Notes under the pieces: model-generated
What the model was told of the DNA's origin: nothing
Databases searched by the model: none
Seen by the model: only the letters and a program-made list of their open reading frames with translations
Shown here: positions 10,141 to 21,465 of the stretch, one piece after another
How the letters are laid out: each line of letters opens with the position of its first letter
Position numbering within the stretch: position 1 is the stretch's first letter
Made by a program: the position numbers and the translations under genes
DNA from: Vandiemenella viatica
Taxonomy: Eukaryota; Arthropoda; Insecta; Orthoptera; Morabidae
Length of the DNA: 64,000 nucleotides
Assembly: GCA_031002005.1 (NCBI GenBank)
Contig: CM061919.1
Location: 173,893,121-173,957,120 of the forward strand
Reading direction: 5' to 3'

Positions 10141-12604
10141 CAGTTGCTCTAACTATTTATAAATAAACCAATTCAGCTTGATCCAGTCATGATTCTCTTT
10201 TTCCATAACTTTATTCACAAATCTCTTTCTCTGTCGATAATTTCATAACGTTGTTTCTGTAAGATAGTACACACAAACTTTTCTTAATTCTTACTTTATT
10301 TATGGTATTCTCAGAGTTCATTATTCACTTTACTAAAGCGGTGTGGTCCATTTAAACAGTTTTACAAATTCCTTTTACAGGTTCCACTTAATAACTAACA
10401 CGAAAAGCTTTTCTGCTTTTGAAGAAAACTACTCTTGCTACTGCTAACCAGCGTTTGATACCATTTATGTTTCGGTAGAATGAAAATGACGCTTTTAAGA
10501 AAACATTTTTTAATCTGTCCTGATTCGTGAACTTTTGGTTTCATTAATAGTATTCCAGTTGCTTTTTCACGTAGATGACTTCTTATCTAGCTCTACTGTC
10601 TTTCCTGGATTTAAATCTTTCAAAGAGATGTAAACATATTTGCATGGTGTCGAGTCTCGTAAAATATAAAGTTGCCTGCATCATAAGATTTCTTTATGTA
10701 TTCCTTCCTTCCATCACGCTTTGGTTGTAGCAACTAACGACGTAAATGAGCCAATAATAAGTTCACTTTTTAAAACTAAAATAATTTTATTTGTTCTACA
10801 ACTATAGTTGGCTGAATGTACTTGCCGGATATATCTATTGATATCTTTGTGAAGGTGACATAACTAGAGAAGTTGCTCGTTGTTTTCCCTGGTTTCAGAC
10901 AAATGACTTGAACCCAGACCTGAAAATTAAAAATCGATGAGCATTCATAACGAAGTTCCAATTGTGTATCTACATATTATATTCAAAAGTCCTTGAACTT
11001 ATGTTATTTTTGGTGTACGTAATTGAGTTTTAGACTGGAGAAATAGATAATTAAAAGAAGTATAAAGTTCTAGACAAATGGTTTCATAGGAGAATGCTCA
11101 TAGTAGTCATTATTAAAGATGGATGAACGAGCAAGTATTGTTAGGAACTCTCTGCCAACCAGAAAAGCTATTTGTTATTGTGTTCCTTGTTATTGTATTT
11201 ATTTATGACGTATTTTTGAAACGTAGATCTTTTAGGAAAAGTCTAAAAAAAAAATCAATCACTACAGTTAGAAGTGCCTCCGGTGTTGCTACAGATCACT
11301 GAGCCAATTAACATTTATTGGTTTTCATCAACATTTTTTAATTTGAACTGTCTCCTAATCTGCAATATTTGGAGCTACCATTTTATAATGTGAGTTACGA
11401 AATAAGATAGCTCTGCAAACAAATTTCGATGTGGAGTTTTACATTGTTTTAGTTTAGAAAAACTCAATATATAAATTAAAACATTTATCCTTTATCTAAA
11501 ATAACTCGTTGTGACTGTCTAATTAACGTTATTCGTGAAAAAAAGGTAAACGTTTCTTGAGATATTGTGGTCAGGAGGTTGTTGAACTATCCGCACAGCA
11601 GCAAACGACAAATTCCTTGGCATCAAGACTGCTGTTCCGATGTTGTCAGCACTGCCAAATTTCTGACAAGTTTCTCCGTCAGTCACGCCGATGCGTTATC
11701 TCCGCACGTTCTTAATTAATCGTACCAACGTGACGGACGCATTTGGTCACTGCTGCTACTGTGCATCAACCAGAGACCAACTCATGGGATACTCTTTGCT
11801 TTCTGTTACAATACCTGGACCCAGATGTGATATCAAGAAAACAGTTCGTAGTTTAATATAAGATGTACAAATTAAATAACAGCTTATACCAAAAGCTGAA
11901 AGAATAAGCCGATATCTAGAGTATCAGCCAGTCTGAAAATTCGTACAGATAGGCATTTCGAGAATTTAAATCTGAACCTCAATTCACGCTTCCAGTTTGG
12001 AAATTTTCCTTGAAATTATTCGAGAAAAATGTCAGATTTATTAATTACTGCAAATAAAAACAACAATAATTAGATCAATCAGACCAGCCAACAGTAGACG
12101 CAATGAATAGACTAATAACATTGAATAACAGCATCAGATACATAAGTGCATCAATAACCGAAAATTTTTATACACATGTACCGATTTTCTAATAATGTTA
12201 CAGAAAATCATTGATGAATTGTAACTTTCCATCAGTCACGCTGCTCTTGTTGATCAATTCACTTACTCCGATGGTGACTTAAAATCAAGTGATTTTTTAA
12301 CTGCATTCTTCTTCTTCCATAGTTATGACCAACAGAAGAGCGCGATTGAACTTATTTAACAAATGTGTTGTTCTTCTTTTCCGAAAACCTCTTCATCCTC
12401 TCGTCCAGCTCTTTCCCCCGTCGTCCAAATATTCCTTCTCTTAATATACGGTTTGTTAGAAAATTAATGGTTAATGACATTGCTACTAAATCTGCATATG
12501 TCCTGTGTGATATCATCGGTTATTCAAATTGCTTTTCATTTTCATTGAAATGGACAGGTTGAGAATTCTTTTGATTAGCCTTTTGTTATTAATTCTGATT
12601 CTAT
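10141..12604. other. 2.4 kb without recognisable features
   Basis: No long ORF, TIR pair, SINE box set or tandem repeat was found. A mildly GC-richer piece lies at 11,600-11,800 but matches nothing I know. Confidence 0.5.
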
Positions 12605-13012
12605 GGCCGCAGAATTTAATTCGTTTCTCCCTGAATGTGTCTGAAATTTTTCCCGACTATTGAAATAGTTCAGTCCTGCAGTTTGAATAATTTCTCCTAG
12701 ATATCTGAATTTAGTTACTTGAGAGATATTGCCAAATTGTATTTCCATATTTTTCCCATCTTGGTATCGCGCGGATCATTCCATATATTAGGTTTTAGCA
12801 TACGAGATTTGGAGACCAGTTTTAGTTGACATTTCATGGAGTTTTTCAAAAGAGTAGATTGCCTCTTTCCTGTTCTTGGAGAGAATTGTTAGTTCATCTG
12901 CAAAGACCAAACACAATAGGTGAAGTTTATAACTGAGTAACCTACCAATGGTTATATCCTTTTCTCCTTTCGCGCAGGTTTTCATTTTTAACTGCATTAT
13001 TATTATTAAATA
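12605..13012 (-). pseudogene. LINE reverse transcriptase fragment
   Basis: On the minus strand a frame from about 12,997 reads LVFADELTILSKNRKEA, an FADD-type polymerase motif with the second Asp changed to Glu, then GLQISYAKT. Further downstream a YLGE block (KFRYLGEII) follows. These are the catalytic-box and post-catalytic parts of a non-LTR reverse transcriptase, perhaps RTE-like. Both ends are missing and the D-to-E change would be damaging. It is a dead fragment. Confidence 0.65.
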
Positions 13013-13417
13013 CGATCGAACTTATACCTCAGTTTTAATTTCCTGATACATATATTAATATTCTACTTTCCTTATAAATACAATTAAGTGATAATCCATT
13101 GGTAGAGTCCTCTTTTTCTCACAGTCCACTATTCCATATAATAATTGTCACCAGTGTTGCTCTACGTCAGTAATCACTTTGCTCAGCTCCCGTCTACCAG
13201 TCACTGCCACCCAAGCTCCAGCATCATATCACATATCGGGTGGGTTCCACAATAATTACCATAGAAAAATTTAGATTCATTTCTTTGTACCTGATTCAGG
13301 TCTTGTGCTTGATACCAATAATGTGTATAACACTCCACCATATTCAAGAAAAGTCAAAGGTTTCATAGCCTAGTTCACTTACTTTCCCTTCAAATCCCTT
13401 AAGTACTCCTTCTAATA
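13013..13417. other. No gene seen
   Basis: This is unassigned sequence between a LINE fragment and a mariner derivative. The phrase CTTGATACCAATAATGTG near 13,306 echoes one near 3,433, hinting at a shared old repeat. Confidence 0.4.
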
Positions 13418-14094
13418 CGAGGCGCGTCCAGAAAGTAAGTTCCGTTTCAATTTATCTCCGCTGCAGCGCTGCGATTGCAGTTCCGCACATGCGCTGTAGA
13501 CGATGTGTATCAAGGGGAAGAACGTGCGCCATTTGGAGATCGCTGTCAGTTACGTACGCTTTGTTGTGCTTGTTTGAAATGTCGGCGCCCGCCACCTGTG
13601 AAATCAGGTCTGTGATTCGGTTTCTGAATGCGAGGAAAGTGAAACCAAGTGAAATTTATCGGCAAATTTGCGATGTTTACGGACCAAATGCGATGACTGA
13701 TTCGATGGTGAGAAGATGGGTCCGACGGTTCAATGGCGGGCGTAGTGATGTGCACGATGAAGAACGAAGTGGGCGTCCACCTTTGGTTACAGAAGAACTG
13801 GCAAGACTTTCATCTGTTCTTACATCTCAAGTCTTTCCTTGGCGGTCATCACTTCACTAATGACGACGAGCTGAAAGAAACTGTTTCCAACTGGTTGAAG
13901 ACACAGGCGGCAGATTTCTATGAAGAGGGTATACAAAACCTGGTGCCACGCTATGACAAATGCCTGCAAAATTTCGGCAGTTATGTGGAAAAGTAGTTTA
14001 AGAGTTGTAGAATTTTGTGCAATAAAAATTTCTTCTGTATCTGTGTACAATTTAATTTCTTACCAAACGGAACTTACTTTCTGGACGCGCCTCG
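13418..14094 (+). mobile_element. Internally deleted mariner-like element
   Basis: The ends are about 28-bp inverted repeats: CGAGGCGCGTCCAGAAAGTA on the left, and on the right a terminus ending TCTGGACGCGCCTCG at 14,094. Both are flanked by TA. At 677 bp it is about half the usual length; the middle of the transposase gene has been lost. It is a deletion derivative, the usual source of MITEs, and a different subfamily from the mariner at 5.4 kb. Confidence 0.93.
13579..13996 (+). pseudogene. Mariner transposase, catalytic core deleted
   Basis: From the ATG at 13,579 the N-terminal DNA-binding part is intact for about 75 codons, with FLNARKVKPSEIYRQI, VRRWVRRFNGGR and DEERSGRPPLV, which is the HTH and linker of mariner transposases. 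At about 13,805 it jumps, in another frame, to the extreme C-terminus (DELKETVSNWLKTQAADFYE, ending at 13,996). The whole DDE/D catalytic region is absent, so it can encode no active enzyme. A truncated DNA-binding protein of 123 residues could in principle still be read from the upstream frame. Confidence 0.88.
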
Positions 14095-15164
14095 TATATG
14101 CAGGACGCTGAAACTGTTCATATAAACTTTTCAACTTATTCTGCCCAAATGAATTTACTAAAAATGTGACGAAACTGAAATTTTGTGGCTTAAATATCAA
14201 TCTGCTTCGAAAGAATAATCTTACAAAGCTTGTAACAAAGGAATTTACGAACTCTGCGTCCCTATATATATATCCAGTGAGAGATGCTACAGACAGTTCC
14301 TAGGTCTGTTGAGTTAGCCACTATGCCCCATTTCTGAAGTACGATCTGCTGTCAGTGGGCATTCTGGAAAGGTCAGGCCCTGGATAGCAACGAACAGCGC
14401 ACTGGACACACGGAAAGAAAGTGTCTCTTGGAGTAGTTGCGCGCTGGGCGGTTGGAAAAGGCAGCAGCCCAGCGGACAAACCGTCAAGACCATAATTATT
14501 CTGATTGTGACTACTGTCCGGCTTCTACTATTACACTAACTAAAGGGTTAAACTTTTGCAACTGCTATAACGAGGAGCACTACGATTTTTATGATAGTTA
14601 GAGACATAGGGGAACTGCATAACATGGTCCACACCATAGTACTATTGTGTAAGAACAAATCATAATTTCATTTTCAGGAGTGTGCAGTGAAGAGCCATGG
14701 ACAGCTGATCTCAACCGAAAGAAGATACACGGCATCAGTGTACATGGAGACACACTACAGCCATCGTAAAGAAAACTTTGTCATCGGATTTGTCGACAAT
14801 CCGCGTGTTATTCCACAGCGTCCACTAATGACTCGGTCAGCGCCCAGTATTATTTCATTTTCACTTGTCAGATAAACATTTGATACAATAACTATTCATT
14901 CGCATCGCCTACTTACATAATTGCCGAAATAAATCTTCACTGTTCTGCCAGTTCAGTCAGTTTAGCCTAATTAAGTAAAATTTCAATGTTTTCAAAACTG
15001 ATTCATTTATTGCAGAAGGTGCGGTGCTTGTTTCATTATGATTCTGTAATAGAAAAAGCACTTCAGTACGATAGAGCCAGCTGGGATATGCTGTTACACT
15101 ATAAGCAGCTTTCCTGTACAAAAAGAAAAAGAAGATTGTATTTTGTCTTTGCTTGTGGCTTTAC
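14095..15164. other. No gene seen
   Basis: AT-rich at first, then moderately GC-rich at 14,320-14,500 (for example GCGCGCTGGGCGG). No coding family, TIR or tail was identified. Confidence 0.5.
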
Positions 15165-15330
15165 GTATCGTCGACGTCAAGTGATCATTACAGTCAGGAG
15201 GGGACTGAGGACTATGAACGGAAAGGAATCCAGCCATGTTCTTTTGAAGGAACCATCCTGGAATTTCTTTGTAGTGATTTCGAGAGAGCATCGAAAATCG
15301 AAATCTGTATGGCTGCGCTAGGTGATTTTT
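15165..15330 (-). mobile_element. Degenerate SINE-A copy
   Basis: The plus strand shows the tail-to-core order of an inverted SINE-A: GAACGGAAAGGAATCCAGCC, TTTTGAAGGAACCATCC, and GGCTGCGCTAGG where GATGCCCGG would be. It is heavily mutated, and the tRNA head is replaced by a T tract (15,326-15,345). Confidence 0.65.
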
Positions 15331-15345
15331 TTTTTTTTTTTTTTT

Positions 15346-15912
15346 CTCTGCACGATCACCTTTGAACTATCGAAGTCACCCTTTGCCATTGGTTACAATA
15401 TCAGACTACTATCTCTGAACATGAAAATATTCAGCCAAACTTAGCTGCAGGGAGAAAGAAGTTGTAAGTACCTTCGAAATCACGCAACTGTCAAACGTTC
15501 TACTGTTTAGGGAACTATCAAGCACATTTCACTGTGGTGACGACATGGCCTCTGTACTCACATTAAACTTCAGTATCTGATTGACTTACCTGAACCAGAC
15601 TGATATCATTCATTGCATCTGCTGATGACCGTGTATGGATTTCTTGACGACCTAAGCTGTACTTAAAAGTAACCACATACGCAATCCATAATTACAAATG
15701 TTCAGCCTTTAATAAATAGTAATGCTGACGTCACTCTTGCTTGAGTATCAGACTAGTCTACTATAGGTTGTCCAATCAACTTATGCATTGGTCTCTTTTA
15801 CTAGTGGTTTAATTGAAATTATTATTTAAATTTTAACTTTCATTTTATTCTTTTTTTGAATAGCAACGCAAGATCATTAAGAAACGTCTGAAGGGTTGAT
15901 GTTATAGCTACG
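15346..15912. other. No gene seen
   Basis: Short frames only; no repeat ends or motifs recognised before the hAT-like element. Confidence 0.5.
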
Positions 15913-16329
15913 ATTAAGGATTGCAATCCCGCAGTGTTTTCAATCCCGCGGGATCCGCTCGGGATTTGCGCCAATCCCGCGGGATCCCGCGGGATCCGTG
16001 CGGGATTGGTACAAACAGTTTTTTTAACGCATATATTTAAAACATAGTTACTTAAACGTTAATAAATTAAATAATAATTAAATTAATAAATAATTTTTAA
16101 TGTTAAATGATTAAAATTAACATTTAACAATATTTTGATTGGCAAAATGACATTAAAACTTTTTAGCGTGTCGAGGTTTTACATTTTTGTTTTTTAATCT
16201 AAACCAATTTTTAAATAAATAATAAAAATAGAAAATATTTACTCTTAGGTCATATTATGTGCATTAAATCATATAAGTTTAAAAATATGGTTTGCTTAGT
16301 GGCAAAGTTACAAGAGTTTTTTTTTTTTT

Positions 16330-16500
16330 TTTAAAAAAAAATTCTAAATAAACGTTCCATAATACCGAGAAAAGCATTGCATTTCACGAAGTGAAATGAA
16401 TATACTCTGTAAAGTGTAGACTTGGCTCAGAACAAGATCTCATAAATTTTTGTCACTGCACAAGCACGAGACTTGGCCTTTTTTTTTGCGTGATTCATTA
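16330..16500. repeat. Single arm of the 8.7-kb foldback family
   Basis: ATTCTAAATAAACG, CACGAAGTGAAATGAATATA and CACTGCACAAGCACGAGACT match the right arm at 9070-9215 in the same order and orientation. The partner arm is missing. The piece lies inside the hAT-like element, so it was inserted there or captured. Confidence 0.7.
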
Positions 16501-16734
16501 TTATATCTTCTGATTCCTTGACTGACATTACAGTTGATTCAATGTTATTAAAATAAACTACTCACCAACACGTAAACTGTCAAGTATTTCAGATTTACTC
16601 ATGTGACGTAACGACGGTTTTAGAGTGGAAATTATGATTTTTAGTAAGAAAGGAGACTTTCTCGGCGAATGATTACAGTGAAGTCCTCATAGATTGTATC
16701 TCCGGATTTCATTGCAAACACACGAAATTACACA

Positions 16735-16830
16735 CGTGAGGAAGACGGCGGAGGCAGCCGTCGAAGTATGGTGTTCCTACAACACAATTTGTCGATACAC
16801 CCGTGAAAATTTCACTATAACTTTTTTTTT
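16735..16830 (+). repeat. Motif-D repeat copy inside the hAT-like element
   Basis: GAGGAAGACGGCGG, then CAGCCGTCGAAGTATGGTGT and TCCTACAACAC, follow the GA-box/GTCGAAA/GTGTT order seen at 8449 and 57,111. It is short and diverged. Confidence 0.45.
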
Positions 16831-17470
16831 ATCTTTAGTCGAAATAATAACAAGGAGAAGAGGGATTAATCGAAAACCTGAGCGGCATATGTAAGCAGGT
16901 GGTTTTCGTCAAAGAAACGCATTGAGACAGCGGCCAAAATAACAATAAGTCAAAGGATATACAATTTCATTTTGATAACTGTTAAATAAATAGGTACGCG
17001 ATCGTTAAAATTACGCAAATTAGGAAATTGTCACAATTAATTTATCTGCAAATGCAGAAAATGGGAATAATGAAACCGTGAATAAAAAGCTGTAACCTGT
17101 GCGACACTTAAAAAATAATTACACAGTTAGAAAATCGTACTAAATACGCACCATAACTCAAATTACAGAAATGTGTACTCGAAACAAACGTAAGTTTTGA
17201 TGAATACGTAAAAGTGTATTTATTTACTTACGAATGACGAAGGTTGACAAAAATAAACGCTTGTTCACATGAGTCAAATGCCAACTGGAAGGGTACAGGC
17301 AAACAGTGCAAAATATCCGACAGAGACCGAGTGGGGCAGCGAGACAAGCAGACTGTCACGCGTTTCCGTCGGATTTTGCGGATTGCGGATCCGCTTAATT
17401 TTTTGCGGGATCCGCCAGACTGTCTAATGATGCGGTATCCCGCTTTGCTGGATTGCAATCCCTAGCTACG

Positions 17471-18185
17471 ATCCTTCTTTTATGTAAATGTATTACGGCG
17501 CGCTGGGCGAAGAGATAGCGCGGAGTACAGACAGAGCTCCTTGGTACCTGTTCAGGTGTCCAGTAGCAGGCAGCAGGGCGGACATTAACGAGTACAAATC
17601 GCACTCACTGCGATCGCATCTCCGCGTCCGTCTGTGAGGAGGCGAGGCGGGCAGATCGTGGAATAGCGATACCCATCTCAGGGACATTATTCAGCGGCCG
17701 ATTGGGCGGGGCCCGTTTGTGTTCGTGACAGGCCAAATCGGCGACGGACAATGCGGTCGTGAGCGCGGGCACGCACTTGTATCGCTCCGCCAATCGACGG
17801 CTGCCTCCGGGGGACACACCGCACACAATGGCCTCTCTCAAATCATATCATCATCTCTGGCTCCGCGCCTTCCTAGTAAACGGACAAACTGGTCTCTGTC
17901 GCAGAAACTGCCGATCACTGTCTCGCGCACTATCTTGGAAACACCGGCTATGATTTCTTACTGAGAACATTTGCTATAGTCGCCGACATGAAATTAGACC
18001 GGTCAAGGTCATACAGTCTCAGCTGCCTCCCCTGTTCGCTCCATCCCTTTGTCTCTGGGTTCAGCCGGCGAGATTTCCGCATGTGTTTTTGTCGTTCGTC
18101 CATAGGTATCGCCGTCACTTTATATCGTTAATTTAAGGCTTATTTTCGTAAAAACCAAAGTACGAAATTAACGAGCTTTGGAAAT
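17471..18185. other. CpG-rich patch, possible regulatory DNA
   Basis: Between about 17,500 and 18,080 the sequence is notably GC- and CpG-rich against an AT-rich background (GGCGCGCTGGGCG, CGCATCTCCGCGTCCG). Small overlapping frames exist on both strands but none matches a family. It could be an unmethylated island, a relic of a GC-rich transposon or a promoter of an unseen gene; the sequence does not decide. Confidence 0.4.
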
Positions 18186-18440
18186 GATGGGTGAGGAAAG
18201 AAACTTACAGATAGAAGAGACAGGCTGATAATTTTGAGACATGCTGGATTGGTTAATTTGTTAATGGAGCGAACAGTCGAAGGTAAGAACTGTAGAGGAA
18301 GACAGAGATTGGAATATATGAAGCAGATAATTGAGGACGTGGGTTGCAAGGGAGTAAGGGATATGCAGACATGAAGAGGTTAGCACAGGATAGGAAGCAT
18401 CAAACCAATCGAAAGACTGATGACGGCAAATAAATAAAAA
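18186..18440 (+). pseudogene. LINE pol C-terminal fragment (RTE-like)
   Basis: The plus strand reads DRLIILRHAG, then VNLLMERTVEGK, GRQRLEYMKQII and DVGC, the usual C-terminal run after the reverse transcriptase in RTE-like LINEs (GHI.R...L......G....GRPR..Y...I). A stop falls after DMQT at about 18,374, and frame shifts spoil the rest. It is 5'-truncated and dead. A related piece lies at 9985-10,140 on the other strand. Confidence 0.7.
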
Positions 18441-18467
18441 AAATCGTAATGTTAACGAAAGGTGATG

Positions 18468-18855
18468 TTCAGGAACAGAACCAGAGGAGAGCCGCTAAAT
18501 TCGTGACTTGTTGTTACAGCCCTTATGAAAGCGTCACAGAATTGATACATTGATTGGGCTGGGATAGTTTGGAAGACAGACGACGTAGCTTGCGTTCGAA
18601 TTTATTGGAGAATATGCGAAAAAATTTAAATTTCGAGTGCAATGAAATACTTCTTCCGCCAACCTATTTAGGTCGCAATGACCGGAGGGATAAGATTAGA
18701 GAAATAAGATGCCGTACTGATACTTATATGTATTCCTTCTTTCCTCGCACTATTCTGGATTGGAATGGGCGGGTTTAGGATTGGTGCTTAGCACCCTCTG
18801 CCACCCACAATTTTTGTGATTTGCAGAGTATGAATGTAGATGTAGATGTAGAACC
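18468..18855 (+). pseudogene. CR1/L2-like LINE tail with GATGTA repeats
   Basis: The frame begins NQRRAAKFVTCCYSPYESVT, then LGWDSLEDRRRSLRSN and, near the end, YSFFPRTILDWNG, the conserved C-terminal region of CR1/L2-like LINE polymerases. About 60 bp after the stop lies a short ATGTAGATGTAGATGTAG tail, typical of LINEs that end in a microsatellite rather than poly-A. Only the last quarter of pol remains, with one frameshift near 18,553. Confidence 0.85.
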
Positions 18856-20200
18856 ATACAATTAACAGATAGAAGTAAGAAGCCAAAGTAAAGTTACCAT
18901 AGTAAATACTTTTTTTTAAGTTCGCTTAGTTACAAGCACTGTAATGGAGACATTTCGGAGCAGATGTTTCAAAGTATAATCGGTCCCTTATGTTTGATAC
19001 ATTACTTTTTATTTTGTCATCGCTTCCCAAGGTTGTTAGTCACATATGGTATACTGTGTACAGTGACAACAATAATTCTTACAGCAGCTGAAAATAGTTT
19101 TTATACCTGGAAGAGTGAAAATATTTTTTTCAGAGTTACACGAACCGAGCTGCGCACAATCATTCACGCAAATAATCTGTGAAACTATCAAGAGGGGTTG
19201 TTACTAGATGTTGTGCACGCTGGCAGAATTAATTTAAACAGTTCTTTAAAACCTTTTTCGCTGGAAGTTTTTACATGAACAAATAGCATAGAAGTTAGTC
19301 AGCGACAACGTTTTACATTATACAGTCGAAACAACAAAACGATTTATGTATCTTTTTTATTATACTTTTTTTTTTTTTAACATGCTTCCTTACTTAATGG
19401 ATAGAATATATTCGGTGTTAGTCTGTTAACTTTCAGAAAGTCGCGTAATTTTTTCAACTATTCCGTATCATTTGTTTTGCTTTTCCTGTGGGAAGCTAAT
19501 ATTTTTCGTGTAATTTTCTCGTAAATGTTTCGGATTAAAAAATCACATCACCTTTTTTCACTCTCATTACTGAAAGTTAAATTTTTGATTGATTTGCAAC
19601 AGAGTTTCAAGACTTCGTGAACTTGACAGTACTATTCTCGTACTGGGGACTATGACACAAACAACACGTCAGATTTTAAAGAAAGAGGGAAAAATAGTTG
19701 TTTTTCGTCGTGGTATAACAGTCGCGCAAGGGAGCTAGCATCAGTTGCAAAAATATTTTACTATAGTACATCATACTTGTAAAGAATACTAGGAAGAAAT
19801 TTTTACAGAATTACTAGAGACATATGTTTTTGAGAGATGGCTACAATTTACTATAATACAGACTGGTAAAAGTATACAACGAGATTCTAATTTCAATTGT
19901 TTCGGAACAGAATTAACCAAATCAATACAAATCAAGAATAGGCCTATGTATTGTAAAGATATTATTTTTAACTACATTAAAATGTTTCATAGTACTGCTT
20001 GAAGTAGTACTTGTTTTTGGTAGCAGTCAGTTGATTCGCTACGTTTTAGAAGAAAAAATGTTATGTAGACAAGTGTGAAAATCGTCAAAAGTCTCAAATT
20101 CATTTTCAATTCCCCGTAAGAACTTGACTAGTAGACCAATGCCAGCCTTCGGTTTTAGAACAGTTTCTTTCGTATATGCAATAATAGCATTCCACTAAAC
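18856..20200. other. 1.3 kb AT-rich, no gene seen
   Basis: Homopolymer T runs and short frames only. I see nothing else. Confidence 0.5.
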
Positions 20201-20208
20201 GTAAATAC

Positions 20209-20495
20209 CAGAGCCGGATTAAGAAAGCGCGCGGCCTTTAGCAAATGTTAACAAGAGGCCCTTGGAATTAAAGTTTAGGCTAGAAAGGAAAACACCATTC
20301 TTACATAACTACTTTCGTGGTTTAATGTGGCCAGATTTAGAGATAACACTAGCCAAATCAATACTTCTAAGTAAATCATTTGGAGCTTAGATAACTTACG
20401 CTAAGGGCGCGAGGTCCTTCCCCCCCCCCTTTCTCCCCCAAGGTGCGGGGCCCAAACCATTTGCTAACTCTTTCTACATGGCTTATCCGGTACTG
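20209..20495. mobile_element. hAT MITE, 287 bp, with 8-bp target duplication
   Basis: The left end CAGAGCCGGATTAAG and right end CTTATCCGGTACTG are imperfect inverted repeats. The element is flanked by the exact 8-bp repeat GTAAATAC (20,201-20,208 and 20,496-20,503). A C-rich stretch (CCCCCCCCCTTTCTCCCCC) lies near the right end. It has no coding capacity and would need a hAT transposase in trans. Confidence 0.9.
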
Positions 20496-20845
20496 GTAAA
20501 TACGCATAATAATTGCATGACTATCAAATCGCATTGATAACATATTTCACCTCATAGGAAGCACAGTAGGAGAAACTTGATGGGACCATCGAACCTTAAA
20601 ATGCAAGCGTAATTCCACTCACCACCTTTGGCGATACAGTATCACTGTTAGTGTCATCAAAAAGATAGTTGCAGCTATTATGATAAGCTAATCATATATA
20701 GAACGGATAAAGCAATGTAAAGATGACAGAAACAAAAGAAGAGTACTACATTCGTATGAATTAAAAATCACAGTGGTATAAAGCACAAAGAATCTGTTAA
20801 TCAAAAGTGGTAGGGACACCAGAAAACATTATAAATACCAAGAGC

Positions 20846-20935
20846 AAATTCAGGAGGACGTGGGTTCGGCCAGGAAGATTTAGTTTTTTCATGCTTTTCT
20901 GAAATCACTCCAGATATATGCTGGGATGGAAATTT
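20846..20935 (+). mobile_element. SINE-A head and core, split from its tail
   Basis: AGGAGGACGTGGGTTCGG (B-box side) and AAATCACTCCAGATATATGC with GGGATGG match the tRNA-proximal half of SINE-A. The matching tail lies about 480 bp downstream, separated by AT-rich DNA and a minisatellite. Confidence 0.7.
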
Positions 20936-21103
20936 AAATATATCTTTCTTGATGACAAAAGAATAAAAAAAAAATTGTTACAAGATCGGATCTCCTCCTC
21001 CAGCTTGGTCAAAGAAAGATATGTTAAGTTTCTATCTGTTAACAGTATAGTAATTGCGCCTGGTAGAACAGGCAAAGATAAAAGATGTAAGATGGCTGTA
21101 ATA

Positions 21104-21410
21104 ACTACTCATCAAACAAATAATGGCATTTAATAGCGGATATATTTAGGAAAAAGGCCGTGGCCGATTTCCTTTCTGTACTACTGTTCAAACAAATAAC
21201 GGTGTTTGTTAACGGATATATTTAGAAAAAAGGCCATGGAGAAATTTTTTTCTGTGCTATTGATCATAAAATAATAGCGTTTGATAACAGATTTTATAGA
21301 AAGAAAGTCCATGACCGAAATCCTTTCTGTACTACTGATCAAACAAAAGACGGCGTTTGATAACGGATATATTTAGAAGAAAGGCCATGGGTGAAATCCT
21401 TTCTGTTCCT
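21104..21410. repeat. 76-bp minisatellite, 4 units, SINE-derived
   Basis: Four units of about 76 bp begin CTACTNATCAAACAAA and contain GATATATTTAGAAAAAAGGC, CATGG and CCTTTCTGT. The GGCCATGG..GAAATCCTTTC part of each unit is the SINE-A tail segment (GGCCATGGCCGAATTCCTTC). The array therefore seems to have grown by duplicating a stretch that includes part of the SINE. Confidence 0.85.
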
Positions 21411-21465
21411 TTCCTTCGGCACTTTCTCGCCTCTAATGACCTCGACGTTGTCGAAACGTAAGGAC
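21411..21465 (+). mobile_element. SINE-A 3' end
   Basis: CTCGCCTCTAATGACCTCGA and GTCGAAACGTAAGGACG form the last part of SINE-A, directly continuing the last minisatellite unit. With 20,846-20,935 it makes one SINE interrupted in its middle. Confidence 0.75.

Larger units (their letters stand above)
15913..17462. mobile_element. hAT-like non-autonomous element, 1.55 kb
   Basis: Both ends carry the palindrome GGATTGCAATCC, and the element is flanked by the 8-bp direct repeat TAGCTACG (15,905-15,912 and 17,463-17,470), the target size of hAT transposons. Subterminal zones are packed with CGCGGGATCC-type motifs (15,945-16,010 and 17,380-17,420), as expected for transposase-binding sites. The interior is AT-rich, contains an arm of another MITE and a motif-D copy, and encodes no transposase. 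Confidence 0.85.
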
